Assembly: GCF_030247195.1 (NCBI RefSeq)
Contig: NC_080671.1
Location: forward strand, 6,538,501 to 6,602,500
Reading direction: 5' to 3'
Source of the DNA: Topomyia yanbarensis
Lineage: Eukaryota > Arthropoda > Insecta > Diptera > Culicidae
DNA: 64,000 bases
The translations under genes were made by a program, and so were the position numbers. Below the pieces are notes generated by a model. It saw nothing but the letters and a program-made list of their open reading frames with translations. It was not told the DNA's origin and searched no databases. This document shows positions 26,600 through 38,165 of this stretch, in pieces; positions within the stretch are counted from its first letter, which is position 1; each line of letters starts with the position of its first letter.

Positions 26600-28538
26600 A
26601 TCCCAGAAAGAACATATGATTATCCCACTGGCGACGGTGATCGTACCCTGCCTGCACAAATTACGAAACGCGAAAATCTCAACAGTTTTGGACGAAACTA
26701 AATCATTTGTTACATGATATTACATGAATATTGTGAAAATGAACCAAGCTTTGGTCACTAATTCACCCTTTTGTTACCAAAAATTGGCATAAAAAATACA
26801 ATTTTTACCCAAATTATCCTTCATTCGCGAATTAACGCGAATATGTTAAGAAAAGAACCAATTAATCAGTGCATTAATTATAGAAATATCATGCCCACCA
26901 TTATCGCTACAAAAAGGAATGTATCGAATCAACGAAGAAAGTTCCGTCGATTAGCTCATAATGGTTTATATGTTATGTATGTTATGATTAACGCCTCGAA
27001 TTAGTCTCATCAGTATATGACAGCCGACTTGGCCACCACATAGACGTTGAATCCAAAAAGAATAATTGTTATGTTCACAAACACATAATGCCCCGTATGC
27101 ACAGTAATTATGGGTACTGATAAGATCGTAACGAAATCGAATCATGGTTCGACTAGTAAGTTTAGAATTAGAGCAATATTATACGTTAAGGGTTTGCGAC
27201 TAATTGCTTACTGGAATTCTCTAATAGTGACTAGTTCCTTTTAAATAACAACATTCATAGACTGATCAGAATGAAAATGTTGTATACTACTGCTGAACTG
27301 AGTCTAACAGAGAGATCTTTTGCTACTTGCTTTAAGTAAATTTGAGTCTTTTCCATCGACTACATGATTTTTCCGCCATTCTTCTACGATACTAAATAAG
27401 AACAGAATAAAGGTAATTTATCTTATTGTTGAACCGCATAGTAAGTTCATCACAATATGCCACCAATCTGGAATGCTACCCTACTGATGCTTATCCTAAT
27501 GCGATGGCAATGGTTTGGACTTATCGGATGAAAGCTGGTGACTTTTGTTGATATTGGTGTCGCCGAGTTACTTTATCGGAGCATGTACATTGCTGGATTG
27601 TGTCACGCGAATCTCGCCCGTTCGGACTTCGAACTATTGCCTGCTTTACCAAGGTGAGCATCATGGTCACTGGCCCGTGAACAAATCGATGAATTACTGT
27701 TTAGTGTCGACTCACGCGTTGGCTTTCCAGAGTGAAAATTATATTTGTTCATAGCCTCATTAATTGTTGAGCTTCAGTTCGCTTGATTAGAGAAATTATC
27801 AATCTTGATTCTAAAGGAAGAGTGGATGTTGAATTCAGTAGCTGAGTAAAAATTCGTTTCAATGTCGTCAAATGGAAAATGAAGAGATGTGAATTAAATT
27901 GGTCGATTTCTCCGGGTTGGTTCATATATCGACAAGTTCCGCTATTAGCGGTAGTCGCATACACAGCGAAGGTCGCACAACCAGCTAGCTACAGTAGCTG
28001 AAGAGAAAAAAAACACGAACAAGGACCAAAAACTCGGAGAAAGCGGGAATTCGATTTCAATCGCAGTAGTATATATTCGTCAGTGGCATCCCTGCGCCTA
28101 GAAAATTTCATAAAGTTTTGCTTTGGTTTTCCTGTAATCAGAATCAGGCTCTAAGCATGACCAAACGATAGGATCGATATCTTGGTAACCGTTTCCACAA
28201 TGACACAGGGTTCTTTGGGTAAGCCATGTGTGAGATGTTTCATGGTTAGAACAAAAGTAATCTGTAAGTTGTTAAACTGTAGCTGAATAATCTTAACAGA
28301 CCTAGGTAGTGTTAAGTGGTTATAGTAGGACGGCATGCACTTTGTATCCACTTTCGCAATTGTTCATTTATAGACATTATGAGATAAAAATAAAAAGGAA
28401 GAAGTAATAAAACAAATTGGAAAAACCAACACTGCCACTACCTTTCCCAGCATCACCGATGAAGACACCGCCGCTCCAGTGGTCGATGAGTGCCGATAAA
28501 TATCACCTTAATGTTTTTTTAACACCAAACCTCAAAAT
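26600..28538. other. AT-rich DNA without recognisable gene
   Basis: Short open frames only, none with family motifs. No complete repeat was identified. Confidence 0.4.
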
Positions 28539-28990
28539 TAATCGTAACGCTAATTTTAAGTGCTATATCTCCACTGTTATTCGACGGATCCTGAAAATTA
28601 TAACACCCATGGATAATACCAAGTTTGTAAATGTTTTTAGATTCCACAAGATTGAAAAAAGGTTTATAAAGGTTTATAATTTACTGGAATTTTCCTGTGA
28701 CAAGTTTTTTTTTACCCGAACAAAAAGTACTGCATGTATGCAATTCCCATGTTCCGCTGGGACATTGGCAATGCTGAAAAAAATCTTTTGTGCATTGCAT
28801 GAATACAGGACATTTTGTGTCCAAAATTAACAACTGGTCACGGGAAAATAGAATTTTCATGCTAATCATCAACCGATTTTCAATCCACAAACTTGGGGTT
28901 ATCCATGGGCAGGGCCGCCGAGAGGCGGGGGACCGGGGTGTTTCCCCCCGGGCCCGGAGTTCTGAAGGGGGCCCGGATTTTTACCAGAAA
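28539..28990 (+). repeat. Dispersed repeat B, copy interrupted by a MITE
   Basis: 28539-28606 ('tcgtaacgctaattttaag', 'tatctccact', 'ttataacaccca') plus 28909-28990 ('gcagggccgccgagagg' onward) match, in reverse complement, the uninterrupted copy at 34495-34640. The match is split by the 290-bp MITE at 28613. The 'cagggccgc.gagag' motif resembles termini of hAT-type elements. Confidence 0.7.
28613..28902. mobile_element. 290-bp MITE inserted in repeat B
   Basis: Terminal repeats are 'ataataccaagtttgt' and, at the other end, the complement of 'ataaccccaagtttgt' (14 of 16). The 6-bp 'ccatgg' flanks it at 28607-28612 and 28903-28908 and is the likely target duplication. The paralogous site near 34560 (reverse strand 'cccatagacaggg') lacks the insertion and so serves as an empty site. 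Confidence 0.75.
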
Positions 28991-29165
28991 CTAAAATTTT
29001 GACAAATACTTTTTCGACCAAAATTTATTTGAGAATGCAATTAAAACTTCAATATCTTGTGTATGAGGTAACTAGATTAGCGAAAGTTCTAAACTACTGC
29101 ATATTTGGTATCAACTATGTTTATCCCAACCTAATTCTCGCATCGAAACGAGATCAGTCTCGAGC

Positions 29166-29310
29166 GGGCATAGCGAAATTTGTACATTGAATGTCATGTA
29201 CGCAGCTCACCTAGGTTCGAATCCCAACACAGGAAAAGATTTTTTATAGAAAGATTCATAATCTGAATGAAGAAGCGAATGACCTTAAGGTTAAAATGTC
29301 TATAATCGAA
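29166..29310 (+). mobile_element. tRNA-derived SINE, decayed copy
   Basis: Starts 'gggcatagcgaaatttgtac', then 'tgtacgcagctcacctagg' and 'ttcgaatccc' (B box), body 'ttatagaaagattcataatc' and tail 'gaccttaaggttaaaatgtc' 'tataatcgaaac'. It has the same order as the copy at 38178 with about 75% identity by eye. The A box is degraded. Confidence 0.8.
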
Positions 29311-30192
29311 ACAAAAATATGATCAGACTTGTAAGAGTTAAACAATTAAATGGTTTGATTAGAAGTCATGAAGTTGTCTTCAAATTTCGCCAACATGAAA
29401 TCGATTTTTTTTATCTATTCAATTTCCAATCTTCGAAAGCGCTGGATTAGAATCGACAGTAATTATTGAAAGAAAAAACCCTGCTTAGGGTTGCCACAGC
29501 GGTTTTTGGGGGCGAACTCCGTCTTCGTTCAGGTAAATCCGAATTCGCCTGGATCAGGGTTGTTAATACGATACATTTTTCACGATAATTTATCGGCGTT
29601 ACTCGTTAACGATAATGTATCGTCATCGGAAACTCCGTCAACTATAATGTATCGTCGCCTTCATCGTCATCGTCGATAATTGTATCGTCGTTTTCATCGT
29701 CATCGTCGGTTCATCGGTTATCGCGATACATTTTGCGTTACTTTCCCATTTATTGGAGTTGAAGTTGATCCGGTTAACTTGTTCAATTGTTTAGAAATAA
29801 ATACCTATTGAAGGACATGTTGTTGGCAGTTGATAATCAATAGTTTTGGACATTTTCTATGCACAGCGGGGTCCAACGATGCGTCAAAATGAAATTATTT
29901 AAACTTTTCGGGAAAGTGTATTATATTGAAAGGAAAGTTGGCAATTGTAAAACAATAATTTTGGACATTTCAATACGCAGAAGGGTCCGACGATGTGTCA
30001 AAATTGAATTTTTCAACTTTTCGAGTAAGTTTGTGCACAGAAGAGTCCCAGGCGCACAGTGTTTCCAAGCGGCAAAAGCTGATCAAAATTGTTTTGACCA
30101 TGAAAAAAACAAATTTTGAGCTATTGTGTAATTAGTAATTTATAGGACGCAAAATTGTAGTGTATTGAAAAAAAACTTCTAAACTACTATTA

Positions 30193-30733
30193 TTAGGCCA
30201 TTCACAAATTACACTACACATTTTAGTGGTGTGGTGATTAACAGATTTTATTATAATTTTAATTTAAACTAGAAGATTTCGGATTTAAAAAAAGAGAATT
30301 TACATACATATTTCCAATGTTTGATTTCTCGTTGACAACATTGACTGCCCTCTGCTTCTCGCTAAGCTGGACTTCAACGTTCCTGGTAGATCTCTGCGGA
30401 TAATTGACTTCTTTCGGCGATCTACTCATCGCACGCAGTACGGCCAGAATAACCCGGTAGATGTTTGCTGTCAGCTCTTCAATAGCGTTTTTCATCATTT
30501 TGACTTTAATTTAAGTAGAGAAATGTTCAAATTGAAAATAGGTTTAAGTTAGTATAGTATTTCAGTCTGTACGGAAAATTCTTAATTCGAAGACAATATA
30601 GATATATCTAATTACCTTTTCTAGTTAGGAAGCTTTTAGCCCCCTCCTCCGTTTCTTCTCTACACTATGTAACAAGATGCTTCATTCTTCCTTCTTTTAC
30701 CCTTAAATATGTAGTGTAATTTATGAACGGCCT
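30193..30733. mobile_element. 541-bp MITE nested in the foldback
   Basis: Ends are 'aggccattcacaaattacac' (30194 on) and, in reverse complement, 'aggccgttcataaattacac' (ending 30733). About 20 of 23 terminal bases match. Flanking trinucleotides 'tta' and 'tca' hint at a 3-bp duplication. A minus-strand 79-codon frame (30498-30259) lies inside with no recognised family. The ends resemble the MITE at 54864. Confidence 0.65.
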
Positions 30734-30763
30734 CATAATAGAGTTTTAGTCGTTTTTTGAATA

Positions 30764-30960
30764 CAGTGAAGACCCGTTTTTATCAACCCCTTGGCGAATT
30801 TTAAGTTGACAAAACGATGACATTGGCAAAATCGGCGCATATTTTTTCTGGTTCTGAAGAGACGAAGTCGAAACGCAAACAACTGGACTAACATATTTTT
30901 ATTTCTTTTTAATAAATCTGAGCGGTTAAAATATTCTTCTTTAGTCCCTCGACAAAGCCT
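30764..30960 (+). mobile_element. Pogo-like MITE, right-truncated
   Basis: Preceded by TA, it begins 'cagtgaagacccgttttta', matching the left end of the MITE at 53730, and continues through 'tttttatttctttttaataaa'. The right inverted repeat is absent. Confidence 0.65.
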
Positions 30961-32282
30961 CATAACCCGTTCTGATCATTTAGTAAAAACTTCCCTTAAG
31001 GAGGTCTTACAGTACAGTATTATTATTTTTGTATATTTGGCATCTGTAAGATAAGAAAAATATGCTAAAGAAGGAATTTACTCGAATTTGACTTGAACGT
31101 AGGCTAGAGCTCACCAAACGATTTTGATAGTGTTTGTTTTACAGATTCGTATTGGTATTCGTATTGATCTGCGGAAATTTGCGGCTTCCATACCAAAATA
31201 TTGCTTTTTGGGCACTAAAACATTCGATAACTTCTAAGTTGTAAGAGATACAAATAAACTTACATTACAAAAATTCTGTATTTTCTTATGCTGAACAAAA
31301 TCTTGGAACATTTTGAAATTCTACAAAATTACCAGGAAAAGTATTTTTAAAAAGCAATTCTCAGGGGTATATCAAAGAAATCTCCACAAATGTAATTTAA
31401 AATCGACAAATAGACACATAGTCTCTTCAGCGAAGTTAATACTTAAGATATTCTCAACAACTTTGCCAAAGAAAGTTTTTTTTATTTTCATAAATGACCA
31501 AACAAAAACTTGCTGCTCAGCTTTAGAGGGATTAATCACCCAACTAATACTTTTTAAATGCAAAAAATATAAATAAACTTTGTTAAAAAATGTTTTTCGT
31601 GGTTCAAAGAATTTCTTTCACCTTTTTGCCACTTTGGAAACACTGTGCACTGGTGGATCCTCCTGTGAATTGAAAATGTCCAAAACTATCGATTTTCAAC
31701 TGCCAACAACCTGCCCTTCAATATAAAAAGTTCGCGAAAAGTTGAAAAAATTTCTATTTTGACACACCGACGGTACATTGAAAATGCCCAAAACTATTAA
31801 TTTTCACTTACCAATAACTTCTTCAATATAATAAACTTTACCTAAAAGTTGAAAAAATCCATTTTGACACATCGTCGAACCCCCTGTGTATTGAAAATGT
31901 CCAAAACTATTGATTGTCAACTCCCAATAACTTTCCCTTCAATATAAAACTCTCCCGAAAAGTTGACAAAAAATTCCATTTTGACACATCGTAGGACCCC
32001 CCTGTGCATAGAAAATGTCCAAAACTATTGATTTTCAACTCCCAACAACATGTCCTCCAATAGTTATTTATTTCAAAACAATTGAAAGTTAACCGCATCA
32101 ACTTCAACTCCAATAAACGGGAAAGTAACGCAAAATGTATCGCGATAACCACCGATGAATTATCGACGATGACGATGAATCCGACGATAAATTATCGTTA
32201 ACGGAGTTTCCGATGACGTTGACGGGTGGTTAACGTTATCGACGATGACAATTAATTATCGATTAACAACCCTGCCCTGGAT

Positions 32283-32650
32283 GCCCTTTTCTCTATACCA
32301 GGAATCGTCCAGCACCCAGTCCTCGTAAACATCATCCTCGGGTTGCAGGCTGTAATTGTTAAGGACCTTCTCTTCAATGGATCAATGTTCTTTACAAAGA
32401 TTCTCGAAAGAAACTGGAGTGTGATTTCACACCCTGTGTTTGTTTACTGAGGAGTGGCGTGAGATTTTGAACGTCGCTTCCTGAACGTACCGATCTTATT
32501 TTTGTTTTTGATCTATTTACTAGAAATTAGTTACAACATTCTTGTAATATATTTTAAAGTGTGCACACCAACACAAATGAAAGATTTTTCCTGTTTTTAT
32601 AGGATTATGAATGTTTTTGAAACCAGCATACCGTAAAATCCAACCACAAC
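32283..32650. other. No gene recognised
   Basis: Unassigned flank of the foldback element. Confidence 0.4.
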
Positions 32651-34280
32651 CCTTATTTGAAATTTGATCCATGTTTCTCATTTTTTTTCCATTTTTAATT
32701 GCTACATGGATTTTTTTTATTTTGTTAAAATTTCATTGATCTATTTTTTCAAGTTGTGGATTATATTTGTTTTTCTACAATTGCAAGATTCTGCCTTTCT
32801 TATACTTTTATCTTATCCATCTTTTCACGTTCCTTACTTTTGCTTTTTTTTCTATTGCTATCATTATCACTTACTTTAATTTATAGTTCTCTCTTTGTTA
32901 TTTCATTTTATTCGCAATTTTTCGAGAAAATTCTTCTTTCTTTATTTTATTTTTCTTATTGTTTCATATTTTAATACCATGCTTTTTTATTTGTTTCTTT
33001 TGTCATACCATCTAATTTTTAGAATTTGTTTGTTTACTACATTTATTTTTATCATAGCCTTTTTCTATTTCCTTTTTTATATTTTTCACATTTCCAAAAG
33101 CAATTTCACTTATTCAAATCAATTCCAAAATTTGTCTTATTGTTTAATTTTTTACCTTTCTCCTATTTTCTTCCTTATTTCTAGTTTTTATCTTTTCGTT
33201 TTTCGTAGCTTTATTTTTTGCCCATTGTCCATTTAATATATTTTTTTATTGTTTATATACCTTAAATATCTTCATATTTAATTCGTTATTGTTATTTCTT
33301 CATTGTTTCCATTTAACCTATTTTGAAAGTACTTTTTTGTTGACCATTTTCCTATACGTTTACATTGAATTTTTTTATTTTCCTAAAAAAAACATTTGAT
33401 TTATCTTTTTTGCCACTATACGCACTTGTTCTTCACTTTACATTTAGTTCGTTGTTTGAATTTGTTTCAAATTTAAATTCTAGTGTTTTTTATGTTCTTT
33501 AAATAATTTAATCCATTTTATTCATTTTCTTCGTGTTAATGTTCCATTTTTTTGATTGTATAGTATATGATGTCGGCTTTTTCTACTATTTTTTGTTTTC
33601 CACTTTGTCTGTTTGCTCCGTTTTTGTTTAATATTTCCAATTTTCTTTACTTTTTCGTCTTTTCATCATTCCAATTTTCCAGTTTTTAAAATTTTTTCGG
33701 CTAGTCCATTTTTTTAAATTTCTCAATGATTATTTTATTCTTGTCTTTTATATATGCTTCTTTAATTTTATGCATTCTTATAGATTTATTTACTTTTCTA
33801 TTGTTTTAAATATTACTTGTTTTAATGGTAAATAAATTTTATTATTCTTGATTTATCGAGTTATTCAGTTTTATGCATTTTTTATATTAATGCTTGTATT
33901 CTTTTCAGTAGTTTTTTTTTTCATTGACATTGATTCTTAAAAATTTTCCTACTTTCCTATCGATTTTTCATTATTTTCACCATTTGTTCAATGTTCGACT
34001 TCTTTAATCTTCGCAATATGTTTTTCTAGTTTCCTGTTTTCTTTTATCAATTTTTTATAGGTTTTATTTTGGTTTTTCTCGATTTAACATTTTTTGACAA
34101 TTGAAATTAATTTGTTTATTTAGTTGATTTTGTTGTTTTTAGCAAATTTGTACATTCTTTTAATATTTATTTTCCTATTGTTTTTATCTTTTGCTGTTCA
34201 TCTCCGCTTAGATATTTTTAATTTTTTTAATTGCTACATTTTTAATCTTTCCATTTCCTTACTTTTATAAATACTATTGA
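32651..34280. repeat. T-rich low-complexity tract, about 1.6 kb
   Basis: Dominated by t-runs with 'tttctttt', 'tttttatttt' and 'ttattttt' words, and strongly T-biased on the + strand. The Phe/Leu/Tyr-rich open frames here (for example 32664-32879 and 32895-33236) reflect composition only. Confidence 0.8.
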
Positions 34281-34494
34281 CAAAAATGGTGCTTTTCAAA
34301 GTCGCCAATACTGTCGAAGAGGTATTAAAAAACTCCCAAAGTATAAAAAACTCTACGTTCTTTTTTTTCCTTCATTGGCACTTCAAACAACTAGAACTAA
34401 AACCTGGTACATAAATATAAAATTTCAGTGTATTATACATAATATCAGTGAACTCCAATGGATTTCAAACATTAACTTTTTTGTACTCAGGCAA

Positions 34495-34640
34495 TACATA
34501 GTGGTGGGGGCCGGTACGTTGGACCCCCCGGACCCGTATTTTCTCTCTGCGGCCCTGTCTATGGGTGTTATAATCTGTAGGATGTGTTGGGAAATAGTGG
34601 AGATACAGCAATTCAAATTAGCGTAACGACTATTTTCGCG
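34495..34640 (-). repeat. Dispersed repeat B, uninterrupted inverted copy
   Basis: The reverse complement reads 'cgttacgctaatttgaattg', 'tatctccact', 'attataacacccatagac' and 'agggccgcagagag', then a G/C-rich segment. It is the partner of 28539-28990, which carries an inserted MITE. Confidence 0.7.
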
Positions 34641-35269
34641 CATTGGTGCTCCGCTTAACCTTTTTTGGGCTTGGGGTTATTATTACACATTTTTAAATGA
34701 TGCTTAAATGCCAGTTTCTTTCCTCACCCAAAACAAAATTCCTCAGTTCCAGTGTAATATATGCCCCACATAAAAAATGGTATTTCCCACAACAATCGGT
34801 GAGTATGTCCCACAACTATGGGGTTACACGTCTTAATCGAATTATTGAATTTTTAATCATGCTCCAGAAGGTTAAACAATGTAGGGAAACTATTCACCTA
34901 AAAAAATGTATTCCTATTATTTAAAGCCTAAATCGTGGCTTTACAGGTTTGGCGAATAATGAGGTACACTATCCAGAATCTAGAAGGGCGTTTTGTCCGG
35001 TTATGAGCTGCTGTGAAAACATGAACTACACACGAAAGACGAAAAATCCGTTCATAAATACATGAACAACAAATTACGATTGCGCGAACTGAACTATTGA
35101 CGAAAATCATTCCTGAAATTATGAGTAATAAACCTCGTATTCATGAAACTTTTCGTGTTTCCAAAAAACTCGCACCAAAAACGTAACGTGAACGTAACGA
35201 TTGACCATTTACTCGGGTTTAAAACCATTCTGTTTAGGTCACACCACGTACTAAAGCTCTCCAGCTCAC
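34641..35269. other. No gene recognised
   Basis: AT-rich, no motif that I can support. Confidence 0.4.
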
Positions 35270-36000
35270 TCTGAAGAAACTCAGTATCTCAGTTAACTCA
35301 GTATCCAGTATCTATCGAAAAAGTTTCACGTCATCGGAAGAAAGGGTGGGTCCTTTTAATTTGATATTGATGTCATTAGAGTAGAGGAGAAATAACACTG
35401 GACCGAGATGGCTTCCTTGTGAGATGCCGAATGGAGCCAAGAATTATGCAGATAGAAAATCCTTAATACTGCCATTGAGGTAGGAACGAAACCAGCACAG
35501 GAGTTGTCCATGAATACCGAGTTTGTCCAGCTTCGCTATTGCGATATCATATGGTTGATTTTGTCGAAGGCCACAGATAGATCCATGTAAATAGCATCGG
35601 TTCGCGATCCGTCCGCGAATCCATGCAACCAGCTCGAATAGTTTTGACGCGGCACTTAAACACGAGATTCCCCGATAATTATTAACGCTCGATTTGTTTC
35701 ATTTTTTGTAAACTGGAAACATGTGCGCTGCTTTTCAGCAGGAAGGGAATGTTCCAGTAGTGAGGAGTCTAATGCTCCATTGAATGACATACAAGATAGT
35801 AAGCCGGATACTTTTTTTCAGTTGATACTTGATGTTTCGCTGGTATCTGAAAAAGGTACTTCTGCTTTGCTGTTTGTATTTATGGTTTAGTTGGAAGTAG
35901 TGGTTTCTTAATGCAAGTATCTTATGCTTCGAGATTTTTTTAAATGCAGCTCGCTTGGCAGTTTTTAATCGTCTAAGGACGGTTGATTGCCGGGGAGGGT
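35270..36000 (-). pseudogene. LINE reverse transcriptase (Jockey/CR1-like) fragment
   Basis: On the minus strand from about 35990, blocks are 'RRLKTAKRAAFKKISKHKIL' and 'LNHKYKQQ..STFFRYQ' (linker upstream of the RT), 'NYSSWLHGFADGSRTDAIYM' then 'DLSVAFDKINHMI' (RT motif A, 'DLSKAFDKVNH' in the family), 'APFGISQGSHLGPVLFLLYS' then 'NDINIKL' (motif B, 'GVPQGS.LGPLLF...NDI') and 'SSDDVKLFR' (motif C, family 'YADDLKL', with the Tyr-Ala altered). Frameshifts and stops interrupt it, and the motif C change would also impair catalysis. The endonuclease domain was not found. Confidence 0.88.
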
Positions 36001-36149
36001 GTTGATTGGTAAGGGAACCCGCTATTCGGACCTAAGCAAATCGCCCTTTTAGGTGGATATATGTGAAAGAATTTATTGCTCAAAGGTCCTAATATAGGTA
36101 TTATAGGCTGGATAGGCTGGGGGGTGGTTCGGTTGTGGGTTATTCATCC

Positions 36150-36153
<4 letters not shown>

Positions 36154-36196
<43 letters not shown>
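36154..36196. repeat. (CA)n microsatellite
   Basis: An uninterrupted CA run of 43 bases. Confidence 0.97.
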
Positions 36197-36198
<2 letters not shown>

Positions 36199-36255
36199 TA
36201 TAATAAGTTTTCCGAAAAACAACTTCGAGCTACTACTAATTGAGCTAATTAAATA

Positions 36256-36470
36256 TTATACAGACCCCTCGGACCCTCCTCCGGAATACGCCGCTGGTTT
36301 CAAGTGTTTCAGCGCCAACACATAGCATCTCAAGTTGGTGGCTGTCGATCCATTGTATGTATGTGCATATCGTACTGAATATGTAATATACATTTCCACT
36401 ATTATATCGAACATAACCAGCCATAGAATCGTAGTTTGGGCAAATGAGAAAGGCACAATTGCGCCATGGT
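36256..36470 (-). repeat. Repeat C, left inverted copy
   Basis: The reverse complement contains 'gcctttctcatttgcccaaa', 'ctacgattctatggctggtt', 'atgtatattacatattcagt' and 'atacaatggatcgacagcca', which match 36850-37066 in order. Confidence 0.85.
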
Positions 36471-36837
36471 TTTTTTACAATTGATTTATGTTTACCTATT
36501 AAATATTTATTGGAGAACTCCTTATGAAGCAAAAAAACCATTACGCTACAAAAACTTAATCTTAGTCACAGCTATCGATTGACGCATCATGTATTTTCTT
36601 TGCTGTGGCGTGTAAAACCGGTTGTATAGCTGCAAGCGGCTGAACGGTGGTTGATGGAATAGGGGGTCCGAATAGTTCCATACAAAAACAAAAATCATTC
36701 CATTAAGCTTTCCAAAACACATGCATGTTATTTTTTCACTTTTATTTGTTGCTTTAATCACGGTTTTACCATTATAATGATTTTTTTTGTGAGGATTGCA
36801 AAAAATGAAACATGTTGTATCTCCTTTTAAAAAAAAC
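36471..36837. other. Spacer between inverted repeat C copies
   Basis: About 370 bases of AT-rich DNA between the two copies. Nothing else was recognised. Confidence 0.4.
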
Positions 36838-37066
36838 TGTTTTAATCCACCTAGTAGTGTAGTGCCTTTCTCATTTGTCCAAACTACGATTCCATGGCTG
36901 GTTATGTTCAATACAATGATGGAAATGTATATCACATATTCAGTACGATTTGCACATACATACAATGGATCGACAGCCAGGATCTTGAAATACTATGTGT
37001 CGACACTGAAACATCGCCTGAAACCAGCGGCGGATCAAGGAGGAAGATTCAGGGGGTCCGGTCCCT
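36838..37066 (+). repeat. Repeat C, right copy
   Basis: Inverted relative to 36256-36470 with about 85% identity by eye. It starts with 'ttaatccacctagtagtg', the motif also seen in the 3231-3985 duplication, and ends in 'ccagcggcggatcaagg' and 'gggggtccgg'. The open frames on these copies are parallel shadows of the repeat and not genes. Confidence 0.85.
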
Positions 37067-37228
37067 GCCGAAAATTTTCAACTTGTTAAGAAATTTTAAA
37101 CTGGTTTTAATTTTAAAATAGCAACCCCTCATTGCATACTCCTACCTGAGCCTTTATAGGTCAAAAAAGGACCGGGACGACTGCTGAAGTCTGGCGGCAA
37201 GGGCTCGACTGTACCGGTAGTACCATAG

Positions 37229-37560
37229 CACAGTGTTTTAAAACGTCGTTTTCGTGCTCAAAATTAATAGCGTCTAAACCGTTAAATTTAGAAGTATAGT
37301 TTGTTCGGAGAAGTTGTTATTCTTATGATTGTGCATCCACAGGAGTAAACTGTTCAGTGATTATCACCTATAAGTGATATACGAAATTTATTTTCAGAAC
37401 TAATTAAGATAGAGACTTTGTGCAAAGTTGTAGCAAATGTTACTACAAAAGAAATTGCTGAAGACACCATATATCTAACTTTAATAGTTTACAAGTTAAG
37501 GAACATATTATATGAATGACCCCTTAAAATTAGTTTTTTCATGATAACTTTTTTAGACAC
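37229..37560 (+). mobile_element. Transib-like terminus, truncated copy
   Basis: Begins 'cacagtgttttaaaacgtcg' and is collinear with the left half of the complete element at 59986-60526 ('aatagcgtctaaaccgtta', 'gtttgttcggagaagttgtt', 'gatagagactttgtg', 'gttactacaaaagaaattgc'). The right end was not found. It continues past the point where the 60-kb copy turns palindromic, so it may represent the parent element. Confidence 0.75.
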
Positions 37561-38165
37561 TCTCCTCTCTTTTTAGAATCTTCTACAAAGTTATTTGCGG
37601 TATTAAAGCACATATTTTTGCCGAACATAGTTACTTCTTATCTGTTGAATTTAAAATAATATTCCAAATTTTTCGATATTTTCCATACACATTCGATAAA
37701 GTCGTCATCCGATTTGACGGTTTTCGCGCAGTGATCGCATGCACTTGCCATAATGCGTGCCAATCTGAGAATGCACACAATGAGATATAGATGGCGCTGC
37801 GCTCGGTGGAATATTTTGGTGGTTAAATCACAGAAGTTCTTTCGATTGCGTTCTTTGCTGGTTTTTTCACAATACAAAAGCAAACAGGAGACGCTTTTAC
37901 ACTGCACAACTTTAAAAACGAAATTCCCTGTCATTTGATACGACAAATTATGATAAAGCTTCGCAAATATCGTCCAAAATTAAAAATAGCTGGAACGATT
38001 GATGTAAACAACCAATCGGTGAGGATACACTGAACCAAAATAAAAAGGTTACCTCCAGAGGAAAAGTCAAAAATCAAAGAAACAAAATTTATTTTCAGAA
38101 TAGGATGACTCAACGGGTATCTAAAGTAAACCATCCAATCAATAATTCATAAAAAATCAACAAAC
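37561..38165. other. No gene recognised
   Basis: May contain internal sequence of the Transib-like element at its start. Otherwise unassigned. Confidence 0.4.

Larger units (their letters stand above)
29555..32274. mobile_element. 2.7-kb foldback element with hAT-like ends
   Basis: Ends are 'cagggttgttaat' at 29555 and its complement finishing at 32274. Flanks 'gcctggat' (29547-29554) and 'ccctggat' (32275-32282) form a 7/8 match, as for an 8-bp hAT duplication. Long inverted arms (left about 29555-30118, right about 31590-32274) share in order 'tcatcggaaactccgt', repeated cgat/tcgtcatcg words, 'tatcgcgatacattttgcgt', 'ttggagttgaagttgatc' and 'tttggacatttt' units. The right arm has four such units (near 31673, 31781, 31893 and 32012), the left two. 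No transposase is inside, and the centre holds nested MITEs. Confidence 0.85.

Noticed and set aside
29487..29499. 'agggttgccaca' similar to the hAT terminus at 21512
   Set aside because: A lone 12-base match without a partner end or duplication. Cannot be distinguished from chance or an old fragment.
32664..33236. Hydrophobic frames resembling membrane proteins
   Set aside because: T-rich composition alone gives Phe/Leu/Ile/Tyr codons. Overlapping frames look equally good.
36245..37121. Parallel open frames on both repeat C copies ('CTYIQWIDS')
   Set aside because: Both repeat C copies keep the frame open, but there is no recognised domain, the frame is short, and it ends in repeat-specific sequence. 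Treated as part of the repeat.
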